Origin: Symsagittifera roscoffensis
Lineage: Eukaryota > Xenacoelomorpha > Acoela > Convolutidae
Assembly (NCBI RefSeq): GCF_963678635.1
Contig: NC_087071.1
Location: 34,961,680-35,025,679 of the forward strand
Direction: 5' to 3'
DNA length: 64,000 nt
In this document: positions 61,389-64,000 of the stretch, piece after piece
Layout: every line of letters begins with the position of its first letter
Position numbering within the stretch: the first letter of the stretch is position 1
The notes under the pieces: generated by a model
What the model was told of the DNA's origin: nothing
Seen by the model: only the letters and a program-made list of their open reading frames with translations
The model's database searches: none
Made by a program: the position numbers and the translations under genes

Positions 61389-63440
61389 AGATAGATCCCA
61401 TCCATTAGCTAACTTTTGGCTCTTAATAATTTTTTTCAATTCATATTGAGCAATTCTTACCGAATAAAGCTTGCTTTTTAAATTGATTCATAATACATTT
61501 TCACCACTAACAAAGCCTTAATTATTTCAATCTAATTCAAAATGTTTTCATCTCCCTCTATGGAACGACTTTACTCTTTTTATTTTATTGATCAATAACG
61601 CAAAAAATGTAAAGAGCTGTATGTTATTATATTTCTTTCAGTTGTTGAATAAAAGATTTTGGAATATAATAATTTTTTAAATTTTCAATAGTTTGATGGT
61701 TTCTTAAATTCAACATAACCAAAAAAACTTTCCGAGATCGAAAGCGTACGTTGTGAACGAAAACAGTTAATCGTATTCGAACAAAATCCTGTGAACAACG
61801 TTTTTTGCGTTCAGACAAATACGTCGGCTAATCGAAGCAAAATGCTAATTTGGAAAACAGGATGTCAGTGAACAAGCAGCAATTGCCTTTTCCGGTTCGC
61901 TCGGATGCGATCACATTCGGCACAAAACTGAACTGCTCGTGGATCATGTTCGCATCTAAACTGTAAATCTGAAAGAAGTTAGCACCACGGGGTATAACCC
62001 AAATTAAAAAATTTTAAATAAATGGCTCGTCAATAATGAACTTCGGGGAAATTACGGAACAACAAAAAAAGAAATTAACATCAACCAAGCAAAATTTTCC
62101 AGCCGACGACCTCTTTTACCAATCAAAAAAGTCAAAGGAAAATGGAAAAGTTTTGATTTATAGAAACAAAAGCCAAAGAAGCACCACCGACAGTGAAAAA
62201 AATCTGTTTTTATAATTTATTTTCTGTTAGAACAAGCCGAGCTGCTACGTTTGTCGTTATTGTTGACTCTCATTTTTTCTCAGCCATATTTTGGGTAAAA
62301 TTTTTATTTGATCAACTTTCTTCCTTTCAAAGTAATAATTATTAGGATAATTTTTTTCGTAATCTGTGCCAGATCTCGACGAGTGTAGTCTGAGACTGAA
62401 AGCCTCTTAAAACGTTTGTTCAGAGTTTGTATATACATTTTTAATCAATCAGTCCCCCATGGCACTGGCTAACGAATTCTGCTAACGGCTAATTTGTTTT
62501 CCATAATTTAACAATTCCTCGAAAAAAACAAAGGGTTGCTGTTATTTTATTAGTCCAACCAAAAATTTTTATATCAAAATATTGCGTTAACATGCTTTTT
62601 TTTTCTGTTGAATTTGATTCTAAAGGTCATGCTTTGCCTCAAATGATCGTGCGCTTTTTTTTCTTGAGATCCTCAATAAAATAGATTAAAAAAGACCGAT
62701 AAACCTATGTTGTGAAACGTCATTCTTACGTTATAAGACACCAATTCTTAAATTAAAAACACTTTCAAAGCCTTTTGCGCCCACTTTTGGAGACTACATC
62801 CTTCTTAATTTAGTTGGGCAACATAAGAGGTCTGCAGTGATTTAACTTTGTCAGTAAAGAAACAAAAAAACTTGGAGTATTTTTTGATTGACTAAAAAAC
62901 CAAGAACTCTTGGAGTAATTTTTGATAGACAAAAAAAACTTTTTACATTTTCCGCCCAAATTTCTAAGTTTTGCAATTTTGTACCATCAATGTAAAAATA
63001 AATAGCAAAATGATGATCACACTGATTCGTTTTACTGATACAACTTCGATCATTTTAAATTTTTAGCTGATTCTAACAAAGCCGATTTCTGAGCAGATGT
63101 TTACCATTTCTTTCTTTAGCTACTTTCTTCGCTTTTTCTGGTCGGGGTAAATCTACTCAAAACCAAAAATGCACCATACCATTAATGTAAAAAGTTTAAG
63201 CAAGATTGATCTTCATTGTTTTAAGTGAGCTTGGTTCAAATTTTAAGTCAGGCTGGTTTTCATTAATTTCAATCAACCCAATTTGAGAAAAACGCGTTTC
63301 AAATTTCAAGTTTTATTAGTTTTAACACCATAAATTATTTCATCACTGTATTGAAGCACTGATCAATTGTTTCTCTCAGGACTTTTCGGCTATGTCTATT
63401 TGACATCGTCTAACAATGAACTGGAATCGAATCTTTTTAA
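61389..63440. other. intergenic, nothing recognised
   Basis: AT-rich, no conserved protein text. Short internal echoes occur, for example AACTTTTTACATTTTC-like and ACTTGGAGTATTTTTTGAT / CTTGGAGTAATTTTTGAT at 62871 and 62910. Confidence 0.4.
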
Positions 63441-63476
63441 CTATTCCCCCCTATTGCAATAGGGGAGGGGGAATAG
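63441..63476. repeat. hairpin with CTATTCCCCCCTATTG arms
   Basis: Inverted repeat: CTATTCCCCCCTATTG followed at once by CAATAGGGGAGGGGGAATAG, complementary apart from a four-base insertion (GAGG-type) in the right arm. The G-runs could also fold otherwise. Confidence 0.75.
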
Positions 63477-63742
63477 ATAACAAGGTGCAAAAATCGTACA
63501 TGCTCAAAAATCGTAAATATTCAATTCTTTCTTTATAGGGGGATATTCGTTACATGGTTACATAGGCGGGATAATTAACAAGATCCCTGGAATCAACTAA
63601 TCTGCAAAACTGACCATTCCAACAATTGAAGTCTATCACCACTAAATTATGACAATTTTCTCTATGGAAGAGTGTATAGTCTTTCAGAGCAAAAACTTTG
63701 GCTGTTTTTCATATCATTAGACTATAAATGAGTTTTAGTTTT

Positions 63743-63770
63743 GTTGCAGGTTGCACCTCCAACCTGCAAC
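63743..63770. repeat. perfect 11-bp-arm hairpin
   Basis: GTTGCAGGTTG, loop CACCTC, CAACCTGCAAC. It lies about 50 bp upstream of the 31-bp tandem repeat. Confidence 0.85.
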
Positions 63771-63819
63771 AATGGGCTTTCGGTGACCAAAATTCCATCA
63801 TCCCGCGAGAGACTTCAGT

Positions 63820-64000
63820 CGCGCAAAGTCGCAACATAGCTAATTTGGGTCCCGCAAAGTCGCAACATAGCTAATTTGGGTCGCGCAAAGCCGCAACATT
63901 GCTAATTTGGGTTGTACAAAGTCGCAACATAGCTGTTTTGGGTTGCGCAAAGTCGCAACATAGCTAATTTGGGTCGCCCAAAGCCGCAACATTGCTAATT
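63820..64000 (+). repeat. 31-bp tandem repeat, runs off the window
   Basis: Nearly six units with the consensus core GCAAAGTCGCAACATAGC followed by TAATTTGGGTC. A higher-order pattern is visible: the AAGCCGCAACATTGC variant appears in the third and sixth units. The array continues past 64000. Confidence 0.9.

Noticed and set aside
1-64000. CRISPR arrays, bacterial operons or ribosome-binding sites
   Set aside because: The tandem repeats lack unique equal-length spacers, and the gene structure (intron, LTR elements) is eukaryotic.

Overview
This is AT-rich animal DNA, probably from an invertebrate. The evidence is a spliced TRIM-type gene with a GT-AG intron of about 6 kb, fossils of several eukaryotic transposon classes, a large tandem satellite and one very large intact LTR retroelement. 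I cannot name the phylum. A 200-base run of N (26490-26689) is an assembly gap.

Layout: 120-830 is a broken FLYWCH/MULE DNA-transposase remnant, interrupted by a repeat-rich insert that carries two tRNA-like units. 2435-20019 is a satellite: diverged 1.2-1.5 kb units first, then six nearly identical head-to-tail units of about 2.24 kb. 20020-23620 is a decayed BEL/Pao retrotransposon and 24060-26489 a decayed Ty1/copia element, both on the + strand. Around 26690-27713 and 46563-46960 lie two pieces of what may be a single Argonaute-like pseudogene (PAZ part, then a MID/PIWI-like part).

Between those pieces sits the most interesting object: an 18.8 kb Ty3/Gypsy-type LTR element on the - strand (about 27711-46552). 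Its two LTRs look identical by eye over about 390 bp. Reading 5' to 3' (right to left) it has an LTR, a primer-binding site, a 1.2 kb leader with twin stem-loops, a 155-aa basic ORF, a 2740-aa Gag-Pro-Pol ORF, two tiny membrane ORFs, an ATG-less ORF of about 378 codons, an 871-aa envelope-like glycoprotein, a 597-aa unknown ORF and a 1.5 kb 3' region with paired hairpins. Many ORFs overlap by 4-26 nt. All are unbroken, so the element looks young and possibly infectious in lifestyle, with accessory genes that I do not recognise.

46960-53350 is mostly non-coding, with diverged repeats and a long inverted repeat. 53374-61330 holds the one convincing host gene: a RING exon and a B-box/coiled-coil exon joined in phase across a repeat-filled intron. 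The window ends in hairpins and a 31-bp tandem repeat that runs off the edge.
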